A DNA stretch of 64,000 nucleotides from Macrostomum hystrix. Its lineage: Eukaryota > Platyhelminthes > Macrostomidae. Below the pieces are notes generated by a model. The model made no database searches. It saw only the letters and a program-made list of their open reading frames with translations, and was not told the origin of the DNA. Where the stretch lies: assembly GCA_950097015.1 (NCBI GenBank), contig CATNEN010000034.1:1440501-1504500 (forward strand), in the 5' to 3' direction. Positions 23,969 through 34,644 of this stretch are shown here, one piece after another (position 1 is the stretch's first letter; the number at the start of each line of letters is the position of its first letter). The translations under genes and the position numbers were made by a program.

Positions 23969-24060
23969 GGTTCTAGGCAGCCCGGTAATGCCACGGCTCG
24001 TCTCGCTGTCTTACAGCCTTCCCCAAACTGAGTTCTCTTGCTGCCCTAAGTCAGGCGGTC

Positions 24061-24197
24061 TACTTTTGGACCATAGACATTTCGGGCGTGACCAATCGAC
24101 AAAATAATCGATTGCTGCACGCCCCGCGAGACCGCTGGCTATATCCGCTCCGTGAGACTGATTGTTGCACGCCCCAACTGTCTTTGGTCCAAAAGTA
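24061..24197. mobile_element. MITE, 137 bp, TIR TACTTTTGGACCAWAGACA
   Basis: The 19-bp terminal inverted repeats (24061-24079, 24179-24197) differ at one base, with TA at both outer ends. GGGCGTG motifs lie just inside both TIRs. The same TIR core is found at 6772-6930. It sits about 90 bp upstream of YR copy 2. Confidence 0.75.
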
Positions 24198-24242
24198 TAC
24201 AATGCCAGTGATAAACAGCTATTCGTACTGCAAAGTTTTAAA

Positions 24243-24267
24243 CCTCGGGCGCTACGCGCCCTCGGTT
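24243..24267. repeat. GC-rich palindrome
   Basis: CCTCGGGCGCTACGCGCCCTC has a GGGCGC/GCGCCC stem around TAC. One of several GC-rich hairpins in the YR island. Confidence 0.7.
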
Positions 24268-24767
24268 AAAAACATTGCAGCACTCATAGCCGTTTATTAT
24301 TATATCATTGTTCTATGGCCCATCCGTATGCGCATGCTTTCAGTCGCCAATGTATACTCGTATCATATGTGACTTTTTAATAGGCAGTCAGAAGGCGGGT
24401 GCAGGGTCAGTTTTCTTAAATTTTGAATAGTTTTATTACATTATTATTATTTTATTATTATTATTATTAAGGTACGCATGCCGATTCGGTGCTGATTATT
24501 TGTTTATTTGATGTTTGAGGCTGAACAATTCGATTTTTAAAAAAGAAGGCGATAGGAAAACAGTAGCATGCATAAGATTAACTTTAGGTAAATGAAATAT
24601 TTGAAAAAAAACAAATTTTTGAAGTAAACAAAGGTATTAAAAAATGAAATATTGAAATTTAAAGAGAAAATTAAAACTGACTGTTTTTGTGCTCCCGAAA
24701 GTGTTTTTGTGTTTATTTGTGATTGTGTTTTTGCATTCTAACTATGGGCCTCAGGGCAGTGGCTTTT
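24268..24767. other. AT-rich spacer
   Basis: Contains an ATT-rich run at about 24430-24470 and A-rich tracts. No gene recognised. Confidence 0.5.
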
Positions 24768-25354
24768 TTATCTAGCTTTAAGTATGCTTTCTATGAAGTC
24801 CACAAAACTTTCTGTTAAGTCTGTGCTTTCCTGTGTCATTAAATAAACCATTTTGTCATCAGCTGTTAGGCTTTCGAGATTTCGAACAGTACCTGCTACT
24901 TTCTCTATGAATTTATTTCTAATTGCAACATAAACGGACCAATCGCATCTAAAGAGAATATGAGTTTCGTTCTCTACCTCGACTTTACATTTTGGACATT
25001 TCTGTGTTCATAGGCGATTTTCGGTCTTACAGTGCGTAATGCCTCACAGGCCAGTTTGTGCGCAATGTGTCGGGACATTGTGCGCCTTTGTTCTGGGTTA
25101 GAGATTATTGTTATGTACTTTTCTCTGGAGAAATCTTTCTTAAACGTGTAATAGAAGTGGAAGTACATAACGTCGTGAAAATGCACAATGGGAAAGCTGT
25201 ACATGCAGCACGTGTATAAGGAAACTCGAGAAAAATTTTCGATTCCTTCTTCATATGAAATGCAAACAGAGAGGAAAATAACAGTCACACAACGGGACAA
25301 GAGCTGACTATGATAAATTGTAAAGTGTTTGCTCCAGGTTCGCTCACTGTCCAC
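24768..25354 (-). pseudogene. Remnant of a retroelement ORF end (zinc-knuckle, RT C-terminus-like)
   Basis: Minus strand. ISNPEQRRTMSRHIAHKLACEALRT continues after a frameshift near 25010 into KCPKCKVEVENETHILFRCDW and ends at TAA (24768-24770). The CPKC...ETHILFRC pattern (C-x2-C, then H-x4-C) is the zinc motif seen at the C-termini of non-LTR and related reverse transcriptases. No RT catalytic domain is visible. Assignment rests on this short motif. Confidence 0.45.
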
Positions 25355-26226
25355 TCAGCTTCAGTATTTTTCTATCGTGCACTTTATCAGGCGAAGGAGC
25401 GCTCTTTGTTCCTCGTTGAACATAACCCTTGAAGAAGCAGTTAGTGAGGCGCACGCAGCATCCCAGAACATCTGCTTCAGGGAAGTAAAACTCGCCAACG
25501 GCAGCAAAAAATTTCCGCACTCGCAAAGCACATGACGGTGATCGCAGCGAAATGAAGCATCCGAAACAGAGGCAAGCAAAATTGAACAGCCACTTTGTGG
25601 CGGGTGCTTCAACTTTCCACGGGAAATCATTTCAGTGAATTCACCGAGTGGGGTGTTTAAATTTTCGGCAGGATCTTCACCGGCAATTTTCTCCTTAAAC
25701 GTTATGTAGCCGGAAATGTTATTATTATGCCTCAGTTGTCCTTCACCTCAGCAATCGTTATTTCCATCCAAGTTCAAGTAACACAAATGCATGCCTTACC
25801 TGAAACATAATAAACAGATGCCTTTTCAGCAATTGATAGGCTCTCAGCTTTGACGTAGCAGTCATCGAGCGTCGAAAGTTCTTCGTCTGAAAGGGGCGTG
25901 TCGCAGCAAAGTCCTTTGTTGTGCACGAATCCATCCAGCTCTAACACTGTAGAGTTTCATTCGTCGGAGTCGCGTGCTGAGAAGAACTGGCTCTACTGAA
26001 ATAAAGTAATTGCCTCCGCTCATTTGGCGATAAACACCAAATTCTGCTTCCAGAGGATCACTTAGCAATTCCGCTATGAGAATGTACGTTGCACCAGATT
26101 CGCAGAGCAGTCGTTCGCATAGTTCTATGATTGCATGAATAGTGTAAGCTAATGACCTCTTCGTCTCTGACGTCAGAGATTGGTGTCTTGTTCTTCCCTT
26201 CCCTCGCCCTCTTCGATCGGCTTATA
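25355..26226. other. Decayed sequence, no gene recognised
   Basis: A minus-strand frame of 89 codons (25361-25630) has a Cys/His cluster (FRCDHRHVLCECGNFLLPL) that may continue the preceding retroelement remnant. Nothing firmer. Confidence 0.35.
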
Positions 26227-26781
26227 CTACTCGACGTCGCCTCCTTCTTGGTGAAACTTTCTAACCTGCACTCGAAGCATATCGTTTGCTGGCTGGAACT
26301 CTACACCGGTGATGCTGTTTACTTTCAATTTTAGAATTACACGCAGGTACCTCTGTATTCCTGCCTTATACAGACTAGAGAAGCAGGCGAATATGACTTT
26401 CCATCCTGCCGCTTCAATTTTAAGTAGAAGTACCTTAAGTACAGTTTCGGCCGGCACTTCTGAAACGTCTCTTAGTTTTTCACTCGCGAGGAAATTAAGG
26501 AAGCGTTCACCGTGAATGTACATCTGCTTCCTCGTTTCGGCAGGTAGGCTTTCAATTTCTACTCGATCCATCTCGCTAACATCAAGTTGCTCACCATCTA
26601 GGCACGGCAGTTCATTGTTAGAACGATCACTTTGAATGTAGTCAAGGAACGCGGCAGAGTCGTCGTCGCGTGGGTCGATGTTTGAAGTCTCGGAAATAAA
26701 GTTCAGTTCGAACGATTCGACATGGCCTAATTCGTTGATAGGCAGATTGCGCCAGTTGATTGGAAAATGAATGCCTTCCAT
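26227..26781 (-). pseudogene. YR copy 3: N-terminal half only
   Basis: 185 codons collinear with the N-terminal half of YR copy 1: INWRNLPINEL, ETSNIDPRDDDSAAFLDYI, AGIQRYLRVILKLK, NDMLRVQVRKFHQEGGDVE. It stops just where the catalytic domain should begin, so the Arg, His and Tyr residues are absent. A CCATAGAC octamer lies 71 bp upstream of the start. Either a 3'-truncated element or the remains of a deletion. Confidence 0.78.
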
Positions 26782-26943
26782 TCTATCGCGACTCTGAAAT
26801 TGATTATACTCACCCGATGAACAGCGACTCTTTAGAACTCCGTCGTCTTGACCATAGACATATCATTCTCTATGATTTCGTGTGTTCTGCTGTTGTCTGG
26901 AACTGAACTAACTGATTTTTTCTAACCCTTGGCTTTTACCATA

Positions 26944-26977
26944 GACGGACGGCAGATATCAATATCTGCCGTCCGTC
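26944..26977. repeat. Perfect subterminal hairpin
   Basis: Arms GACGGACGGCAGATAT and its exact reverse complement (16 bp each) with a 2-nt loop. It starts within the octamer at the element's left end. Confidence 0.9.
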
Positions 26978-27274
26978 CCCCACCCACTTTGATTTCTAAC
27001 CCCTAGCTGACAATTTGGACAATGATGGTTGTCTGGAATTGAGATTTCAGTTACGTTACGCGCTACGCACGCTCGTGCATATTTGAAGCAATGAAAAGTA
27101 CTTTAATACACTAATAAGAACCACAGACAAGATTTAAACCGAACAATTCAATACGTTTTGGTGGGAAATTCAAACGAATTCGAACAATGCGAAAATGGTC
27201 ATTTGCTTAGTAGGCAGCTCGGTAAATTTTCAGAATGTATTGTATACATTTTGCCAGTTTCAGCGACGTTCTAG

Positions 27275-27790
27275 TCACCGAGAATTGCCTGCCGAGCAAG
27301 GCAGCTCGTCAAACCTAAATTGCACGAGTGTTCTTCCGGCGCGGGCCTCTGCGGTCGGGTTGATGAAGCTATCCGCATTGGCAGCGATCTCTTGCTTGAT
27401 TGCCGCCTTCCAGTCGGGGATTGCGCTCTCAAACGGAGTCAGAAATGAGCTGCATTTTGGCAGCCTGCGAAATTCAATTGCGCCAACAGATTTCTGCAGT
27501 TCGGCGTCATTATGGCTGGATACATTATCGAAAATTATGTAGGCTGGATGCTGGATTTGAGAGTGCTCCAGGTTTCCCATGGTTATCTGCAGGAATTAAG
27601 CGAAATGCTCCTTCGTCATGCCCCTGTTGTAGCATTGGTTTGAGGCGACATGGCCATACACACCATCAGTTGGGGCCTCGCTGGCCTCCTATCACGCGAT
27701 AAGCACGAACTCCACGCTGCGCTCTCCCTTGTGATCGCCGATTCCACGTGTCGAAACCGAACTCATAATCGTAGATACATATCTTCGGCT
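27275..27790 (-). pseudogene. IS630/Tc1-type transposase remnant, core and C-terminus
   Basis: Minus strand, frames broken. IYDYEFGFDTWNRRSQGRAQ carries the first catalytic Asp region, the very part missing from the copy at 21 kb. It is followed in another frame by VCMAMSPQTNATTGA, then by IIFDNVSSHND (second Asp) and FRRLPKCSSFLTPFESA (Glu). Human-style Tc1/IS630 DDE order is clear. The N-terminal HTH is lost; upstream the frame runs directly into piggyBac-like sequence. Confidence 0.7.
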
Positions 27791-28893
27791 GGTTGACGGC
27801 GTCTGCAGAGCAACACCATGTGGCGTAGGCAAAGCGTTCCTCAATAACTTCCGGAGCTTGCCACGGTTTAGCCAGGGATGCCACGGTTCTTGCGCACTGT
27901 GCCAGTGAGCAAGGTGTCCCGCTGCAGCAGCAGGCGACCAATCTTTGAGAAGTGAACCAGCTGTCCGTAAATACGTGGTAACCAAGATGAAGCAAATTTC
28001 GGCAAAGCGCAACTACAACTCTCTCGCTCATCGATAAATTCTGGCAGCCAAGTCCATCGCCAAAATGCTGATTGGCCTCAGCAGATGAGTGAATCTCAAA
28101 ATGCCACAAGTACGAGCTGGACTCATAGCTGGACTCGTAGCTGGACTCAGATTCGCAAAAGCAGTTATGATTTTATGCCATATCTATTCCTCTTCGTGGG
28201 AATTTACTGTTTGAACTGTAGTCTTCCTTTGTACAGAACAAGACTCTCATCAATCGAGAGCCGTTGACGCGGCATATAGATGGTTCTGCACAGCTCTTTC
28301 ACCTGCTGCAGAAAAGGATACATCTTAGCTAGAGGCCCAGCTGGATTTGGAATGTCCGTACAATCATAAAAGCGCAGGCAGGACAAAATCTGCTTGAACC
28401 TGTCTCTATATGGAGAGCACAATGGAAGACCGGTTCTTTTGACCAGAAGCTGGATATTTCTGGCTTTTATCAAGACCCATCAGAAGCGTGATTCCGATCA
28501 GTTTTCTCCCCTCGTCGACAGTGCAATCCTTCTAGTTAAGTACAAATTTGGGGACGGTTCCGTTATCTAAATTTTCATGGTACGTGTTCCATGCTTTTAA
28601 GTTCGTCCAAGTTTCAAGCAACTCGTCCGTCAAGTAGAGCTTGATGAAAGCAGTCTCATTTCCATCGGCCACTTCAGGTTGCTGCAACCCGGGCTGGACT
28701 CCAGGCACCCAAGAAACTCTACCAGTGGTGCTGGTCGAGAATCAGTGCCTTCTTGAACAAGGTTCCAATTTCCGTCAGATTCGCCTTGATCTTCTTCTTC
28801 ATCACTGGAGAGCAGATCAGTAGATCAATCTACAGAATCATTATCGGCAGTAAACCAACTAGCATCTCAATGGCTATCAAAGTCTTCACTCAT
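27780..28893 (-). pseudogene. piggyBac-like transposase remnant
   Basis: Starts at ATG 28891-28893 with an acidic N-terminus (LLSSDEEEDQGESDGNWN) and in-frame stops. The core has FKQILSCLRFYDCTDIPNP, then RLSIDESLVLYKGRLQFKQ (first Asp), and after a break LGYHVFTDSWFTSQRL (second Asp). The end is lost where IS630-type sequence begins near 27780. The typical C-terminal Cys-rich finger is absent. Ordinary domesticated PGBD genes keep an open frame; this one does not. Confidence 0.75.
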
Positions 28894-29346
28894 TTTCAGT
28901 TTCAGTTTCAAATAGAATATACAAAGAGGGACAGGGACAAGAGGAAACAGGTTGTGAATTTAATTTCCTTCATGTGTTTGAAATTATAAATATCTTTATG
29001 GTCAAACTTCATTCGATTTTTTTGTCTAATTGCCTTACATTTGGCTTCGAGCGTAAATCAGCGGATTGCCTTACTCCACTGACACTAGACAGTATAGTAT
29101 TCTTGTTTTGATTCTACATGAATTCATTTAAGCGTGCGGATATGCTTTCGTCTATGGTAAATCTTCATTTAAAATGTTAATTCTTTCAGTGCAGGAATGA
29201 ATTTTCATTTTGATTTTGATTTTGCGGGCAGGACTGCTTTAGGAACGGCCCAAGGACTTCTATATAATAGCATCTGGACTGGAAACGAGAAATAAATTTC
29301 ACAATTATTTTACCACATGAGGCCAATGTTTAGCCGAGCACAGCGG

Positions 29347-31006
29347 TTTAGCTGTTCTCCACCACCGCAGGTGAGGCCAGCCGGGAGCTGCGGCTGCAGC
29401 TGAACGACGCCCCCCTCGCGACGGACCGCCAGCCCCGGTTTCTCGGCGTCATCCTGGACCGCCTGCTGAGCTTCACCGCGCACGCCGCCAACGTCGCAGG
29501 CCGCGCCCGCGCCCGGTGCGGCGTCCTGGCCGCGCTCTCCGGTAGCAGCTGGGGCGCCAAGCAGACCGACGTACGCCGGCTCTACACTGCCTACGTGCGG
29601 CCGGTGCTGGAGTACGCGGCCGGCGCCTGGATGCCGTCGGCCTGCAAGACGGCCATTGAGCAGCTGGACCGAGCCCAGCGCCTGTGCGCGCGCGTCATCA
29701 CCGGGTGCCCTCGGAACACCAGGTCGGAGGTGCTAGAACGAGAGGCCGGCCTGCCCCCGATGGCGGTCCGCGCCGAGATGCACGCCGGCCTTCTCCTCGA
29801 GCGCGCCCTCAGGCTCCCGCCCGACAACCCGCTGCTCGCCTGCGCGGCCGCCGAGGGCCCATGCCGCCGCCTCCAGAGCGCCCGAGGCTGGCGGGAAACG
29901 GCGACCAGAGTCAGCACCGACGCGGGCCTGAGCGACTACCCGCGCGAGCCCGTTTGCGCTGTCCCCGCGACGCCTCCCTGGGCCAACCTGGACACCGTCA
30001 CCTTTGGTCTGCAGCTGTCCGCCCCCTTCTCCCGGTGCGACCCGCCTGAGGCACGGAGAGCGGCGGCTGAGCTAACGCTGGCAGGCCTGCCGCCCGCCCG
30101 CACGGCCATCTGGACTGACGGAGCGGCAAAGGATGGCGTCTCGGCCGGCGGCAGCGGCGCCCTGGTCGAGCCCGACACGGCACTGTGCGTCCCAGCCGGC
30201 CACGTGACGTCCAGCTTACACGCTGAGCTGGTGGCCATCGCCGAGGCCCTCCAGTGGGTGTTGGCGGCACCGGACCCGGCCGAGCTGTCGCCGGTCCGCG
30301 TGTGCTCGGACTCCCTGAGTGCGCTGGCGGCGCTCGAGTCCGGCCCCGGCTCGACGGGCGTCACCACTGCCGATGCCATCTGGGCCAGCCTCTCCCACCT
30401 CGCAGCCGGAGGCGTCGCTGTCCACCTGCAGTGGGTCCCGGGCCACGCGGGCATCCCTGGCAACGAGGCGGTCGATGCCATTGCCAAGCGCGGCTCCGCG
30501 CTGCCGCAGGCTGAGGCCCACATCCCGCTGGCTGCGGCCCAGGCCGCCATTCGCCGCCACTGCCTCGCCCGCTGGCACCAGCTGTACCGCGCGGCGGCCG
30601 CCGACGCTGCGGGCACGAGCTCGCTGCCCTGGCACGCCGCCTGCACCTCGGGCCACCTGCCGCCTCCTCCGCCGACTGACCTCTCGCGGCGGCACGAGCG
30701 GCTGATCTGCCAGCTGTGCGCCGACCGCTGCCATGCCCTCCGGGGCTTCCAGGCCGCGATTGGCGCCCCGGTGGCCCCCACCTGCCGACTCTGGGGCGAG
30801 GGCGACGAGACGGCGACCCACGTGCTCCTCGCCTGCCCCGCCCTGACCGCCCACCGCTGCCGCCTCTGGGGCCCCTGCCCGGAGCCCGGGCAGGTCTTTG
30901 ATTGCTGTGCTTCCGTGCTGGCCCTGCTTGGGAAGGCGGGCATCATCTGATGCCCGGTGCCATGGGCCCTGGCCCGCGCACGCCCGAAGAAGAAGAAGAA
31001 GAAGAA
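29347..31006 (+). mobile_element. 5'-truncated non-LTR retrotransposon with intact RT end and RNase H
   Basis: One open frame from about 29352 to the stop at 30948-30950 with no break (over 530 codons; no start because of truncation). It begins in the RT thumb/connection (FLGVILDRLLSFTAH, RLYTAYVRPVLEYAAGAWMP, QRLCARVITGCPRNTR). It continues into RNase H with all catalytic residues (IWTDGAAKDG, HAELVAIAEAL, VCSDSLSALAAL, WVPGHAGIPGNEAVDAIAKR) and a Cys/His end (CQLCADRC, THVLLACPAL). The 3' tail is (GAA)n, and GCACAGCGG flanks both sides (29338-29346, 31007-31015), a 9-bp target duplication. Very GC-rich against AT-rich surroundings. I-like clades have this RT-RNase H order. Confidence 0.9.
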
Positions 31007-31361
31007 GCACAGCGGCTCTCCAGAGAAACATATCTACTTAAGCCGTCACACATCTCAAGGCGCCTACATTCCAGGCATGCACATTGAATTTGGTGGAAAT
31101 CCTATGTTGTGGAGAGAAATGGAGTCTACTTTTTTCGGAGAAGCATTTCCAATTGATTTCAATGGCGTTTCAAATTGGCATTCCATCGGTCCCCAGCTGT
31201 TCACCATAGACACTTGTTCCAGAACTGCCACGACTTATGGCCACGTAGTGGCACTAATTTGAATTGGATCAGATTTCCTAGTTGTTTCATTTCATACTCA
31301 ACGCAGTTTCCTCAGTTTTCTTTGTCAAGGATTTCTGCGCCATAAAAGCATATCCTTCACT

Positions 31362-32170
31362 ATGGTGAACAAGTGTTCCGCATTCGGTTGCAAGAGCGGC
31401 TTCGCTAATAGTTCAACGCCAGGTACTGTGACATTTCATTGCTATCCACTCAACAACCCGAGTCTATTGAAAAAATGGAATAAAGCAAATCCGAGGAAGG
31501 CGTTTCAGCCCACGAAGTATTCTCGTATCTGCTCGCTTCATTTCACCACTGAGGACTTCGTCGAAACAACTCGAGATAGCAATAGCACTCGCAGAGAGAA
31601 GATAAAGGCCAGGTGACCAATCGTTATCTGAGGCAAGATGCGGTGCCAACTATCTTTCTTAATGCACCTGCATACCTTTCTTCTGTCCGGCAAGCAGCTC
31701 GGAGCACATGCTCTGCGACATCATCTGCGCGTCTGGAGGCTGAAAACATGCGTCTCAATGATCAAATCGCCGACTTCTTTGCCAAAGATTCAATTATCAG
31801 TTGCTCGCCACGAGAAATTCAAGAATTGCTCGAATCAGAGGAAACGAGACCAGATGGCTTTCTATGTGGCCAATCGAATTGAGTACTGTGGAGGCCAAGT
31901 GAGTGGATTGGACAATAATGGAGTGGTTGCTTCAACCTACTGTTGCTTCTTGATAAAGTCAATTGCAGGCAAGTACAAAGACATGGTGTCCATGTTTCCT
32001 CTGGCAAAGCTGACAGCACAGAAGCTCAGTCACTGGTTCTAGGATGTCATGGATTTGCTGCGTAGCCTGCAGTTCTCCGTCATTGCAATATCCGTTGATA
32101 ATGCACCAGTTAACAGAAAGTTCGTCGCCGATTTTAACTCAGAACTCGATTTTAAACATAAATTAATAAT
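31362..32170 (+). pseudogene. THAP/P-element-type transposase pseudogene
   Basis: The N-terminal THAP zinc finger is intact (VNKCSAFGCKSGF, TFHCYPL, LLKKWNKANPRKAF, YSRICSLHF), giving the C2CH ligands. After a stop at 31614 the protein continues in another frame (LRQDAVPTIFLNAPAYLSS, coiled-coil-like ENMRLNDQIADFFAKD). It then shifts back (MAFYVANRIEYCGGQVSGLD, YKDMVSMFPLAKLTAQKLS) with a stop at 32040, then SVDNAPVNRKFVADF of the RNase-H-like core. THAP9/P transposases have this order. At least two shifts and a stop show it is dead, and the C-terminal half is missing. Confidence 0.82.
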
Positions 32171-32571
32171 CTGAAGAAAGGAACTAGCCAGTTAACATTA
32201 CATCTCTGGATTTCCGACATTTGAATTTCCGATCTTGCATTTCCCAATTTGACAGATTCCATAGAAAGCAGGGGAAAAACTGGCCTCATGAGGTAATGGG
32301 TATTTCTTCGCTTCCAGTCCAGATGCTATTATATAGAAGTCCTTGAACGGCCCATCCTATGCCCGCTGTCGGTCTGGGCCATAGACATATGGAATGAAAG
32401 CAAAAACAAATATATTTAATGGAGTACGGCAGCGCATAAAAGTACAACAGTAATGACAAGAGCAGTAACAATAATAACAAACAGGGGAGATGAAACAACA
32501 CACAATTAGCCACACCCATAGTCCAAGTAGTCATAGACAGACTGTGTTAAATGTAATTTCTCTGTCCGAAC

Positions 32572-32612
32572 CACAGATACTATAATAATCAACAGTTATT
32601 ATAGTATCTGTG
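32572..32612. mobile_element. 41-bp foldback MITE with 8-bp TSD
   Basis: Perfect 17-bp arms beginning CACAGATACTATAATAA around a 7-nt loop. GTCCGAAC is present immediately on both sides (32564-32571 and 32613-32620). The ends match the element at 50858-50948. The A2/G5 pattern of the TIR and 8-bp TSD are hAT-like. Confidence 0.88.
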
Positions 32613-32640
32613 GTCCGAACCGGCAAGAGATCAGAGACAC

Positions 32641-34200
32641 TCACAGGAAGAATAACAGGCGACTACCATTCTTTTCTAGTACAGCAGTCGGCAGAACTCC
32701 ATGAATGTCACTAGTACGCTGCTCGCAATCCATGGTAGCCACTTTGATAGTGCTCGATGTAAGTCCTACGCTCGGACCAGACGATGGAGATGTGACATAG
32801 CTCGTGGCTTGTTCAACGATCAAACCAGATGATGGCGAAGCAATGGTCAGAGCGTCTGACAGTTGCCGTTTCTTTGTTGGCGAGATCCGTTTTGTCTACC
32901 TCTGGATTGACTCTGGTCTTTTGTGACCAGTAACACATTGGATGTCGCCGACTGCAATGCCTTTGTTTGATAATGTCGTGACGACAGTAGCACGAATGCA
33001 ATGATTTGTGTACTTGCGTGATAGATTCGCCCTTGTAGAGATCCGAACCATCATGTCGTTCAGGGTGTTCTTACCGAGAACTTGAGTTGCGCTGTACCAC
33101 TGTTCCTTAGATAATTTCGCCAACGGCCTTGGAAACAAATCACTCACACCAGGAGGCAGCAAGGTTAAATAAAGGCGCACTGCGGCAACAGGACACGTTG
33201 ATGGGTTATTGGTGGCATACATCTTAATCTGCTTTCCCGTACATGGGTTGGCAGCATTAGTTGTCTTCTCTTTACCGGACATGACCAAGTCGATGCAGGC
33301 AGTCCCAGCCTCCTCAGAGAAGACAATAGCGTCCTTCGTCAGCTGGCGAAGCCACTCGCGTCCTCTGAAGTTAAAATGCGTACACAACTTGTAGAAAACC
33401 TCATCTTGTAGTTTCACTGGCGTAGTTCGATCAAAGTACGATCCGAGCTTCACAACATCCTCGTCGGTGATGGCTTGAAAGCCGCTCTGCTCTTTAACGT
33501 GTCTGTTCCGTTTCACGGATGCGGCTAGAGTAGCTTTGTAGGTCTTGTCAAACTTCTGAAAGGCTACATTGCCAATCACTTCCAAATCCCTCACCTCTTT
33601 AAAGTGACGATGGAGGCTGGCACGAAAGCCTGCCAACGTGCTGACGCTGTAGGCATCTCCGTCTGCCCTTCGTAGGGATGCAAATCATAAGCGCATGTAC
33701 TCAACAAGATGCCTTAGAGGCATGCTGTCAATACAATCAGGAAGATTCTCCTTGCGCAAAAATGTCCTAAATTTCTCCACACACTGTCTTGTTTTGGCAT
33801 CTGTAGAGGCTACGCGAGAGGCCGTCTCCACGTCTAAAATCGCACCCACTTCTTCAGGCGATAACTCCCTGAGTTGATTATCACTGTTCGCTTCGGCGGC
33901 CAAATCGGATACAAGGGCGTCCAAAACGCCGTTGTCCAACGCACGACTGTGTCCAATTCCAGGTACAGGCAGGCCGGTGTATTGGTTAAACAATCGTCCA
34001 CGGCCACGCAGTTGACACACAAAGTCGATCTCCTCGCGCTCCAGACCGTTAATCTCTCCTCCCTCTATACAGGAGTAGTCTATCATGTGTATGCGTTCTA
34101 TAACTAGAATGAACTGGAGTGACACGTAAGCTGGAATGAAAACGATATTTCTGTCTGGCTGTTCTATCTGACAAGAGAGATGATTCTCTATCGAACTCAA
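32641..34200 (-). pseudogene. YR copy 5: Crypton-like recombinase with two in-frame stops, one at the catalytic Tyr
   Basis: A single reading frame covers the N-terminal part (33685-34200), the core (32896-33636) and the tail (to 32641), broken only by TGA at 33685-33687 and TAG at 32896-32898. The TAG falls exactly where other copies have Tyr: GHKRPESIQR-stop-TKR against SVQRYIHR and SVERYIRR. Box-I Arg (FRGREWLRQL), HxxR (YTNHCIRAT) and the GHK His are intact. An octamer (GTCTATGG, 34232) lies about 30 bp upstream, beside a GC-rich palindrome. The remaining frame is undamaged, so the element is young. Confidence 0.83.
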
Positions 34201-34231
34201 AGGCTTTTCTGGAACTGTATTCTAGAAATTT

Positions 34232-34264
34232 GTCTATGGTTAATAGTGGGGGCTCTGCCCCCAC
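34232..34264. repeat. Octamer plus GC-rich palindrome upstream of YR copy 5
   Basis: GTCTATGGTTAAT is followed by GTGGGGGCTCTGCCCCCAC (8-bp stem, 3-nt loop) and ACCCCGTCAAGGGA. The block is similar in order and sequence to that at 36293-36362 upstream of YR copy 4. Confidence 0.75.
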
Positions 34265-34373
34265 ACCCCGTCAAGGGAGCAGAAGGCTTTTCTTCCATAG
34301 AATATCATTTTCTAGCGGGCCAAGAAACGTGACTTGTTCTTCGTTTCCGTTCAAACCAATGCAGTTTGCGTCG

Positions 34374-34402
34374 CGGGCCGAGGAATAACGTTTCTCGGCC
34401 CG
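34374..34402. repeat. GC-rich inverted repeat
   Basis: CGGGCCGAG and CTCGGCCCG, 9-bp perfect arms with an 11-nt loop, between YR copies 4 and 5. Confidence 0.75.
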
Positions 34403-34644
34403 CCCTTAGAATCAAGAAGGAATACTAATCCTTCACGCTGTCTAGGGCAGAAAGGACAGCGTGCCCTATAAAGCCTGAAGGATTCATATATTCCTGCACG
34501 GTAATAGACAGAATTGTATTTTAATAAGAACAAACAAGTGACACAAAATGAGAAATATTGACAAAGAAGAGTAACAACAGTAACGTATTAAAGCAATGGA
34601 ACACTCAAACAGACAATAGCTCGTAGATCAATTTCGATCCTTAT

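Larger units (their letters stand above)
26939..29157 (-). mobile_element. 2.2-kb inverted-repeat element with IS630- and piggyBac-like remnants
   Basis: Bounded by TA+CCATAGACG (26939-26946) and CGTCTATGG+TA (29150-29157). The inverted match is TTTACCATAGACG, 13 bp. A perfect 16-bp hairpin follows immediately inside the left end. The interior holds pieces of two unrelated transposases on the minus strand. Whether these ends belong to the IS630-type element with the piggyBac copy inside, or to neither, is not settled. Confidence 0.5.
29252..32344 (+). mobile_element. P-element-like transposon with 33-bp perfect TIRs
   Basis: Inverted repeats 29251-29283 and 32313-32345 are identical over 33 bp (AAGGACTTCTATATAATAGC...). 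A direct repeat GAACGGCCC flanks both outer ends (29243-29251, 32345-32353), giving a 7-9 bp target duplication, consistent with the 8 bp of P elements. A second inverted block, CATGAGGCCA, lies about 60 bp inside each end. The interior has a THAP/P-type transposase pseudogene and a nested LINE. Without the LINE the element is about 1.4 kb. Confidence 0.82.

Noticed and set aside
29936-31031. Long minus-strand and alternative-frame ORFs over the RNase H region
   Set aside because: GC-rich sequence leaves shadow frames open; only the plus-strand frame has RT and RNase H motifs.
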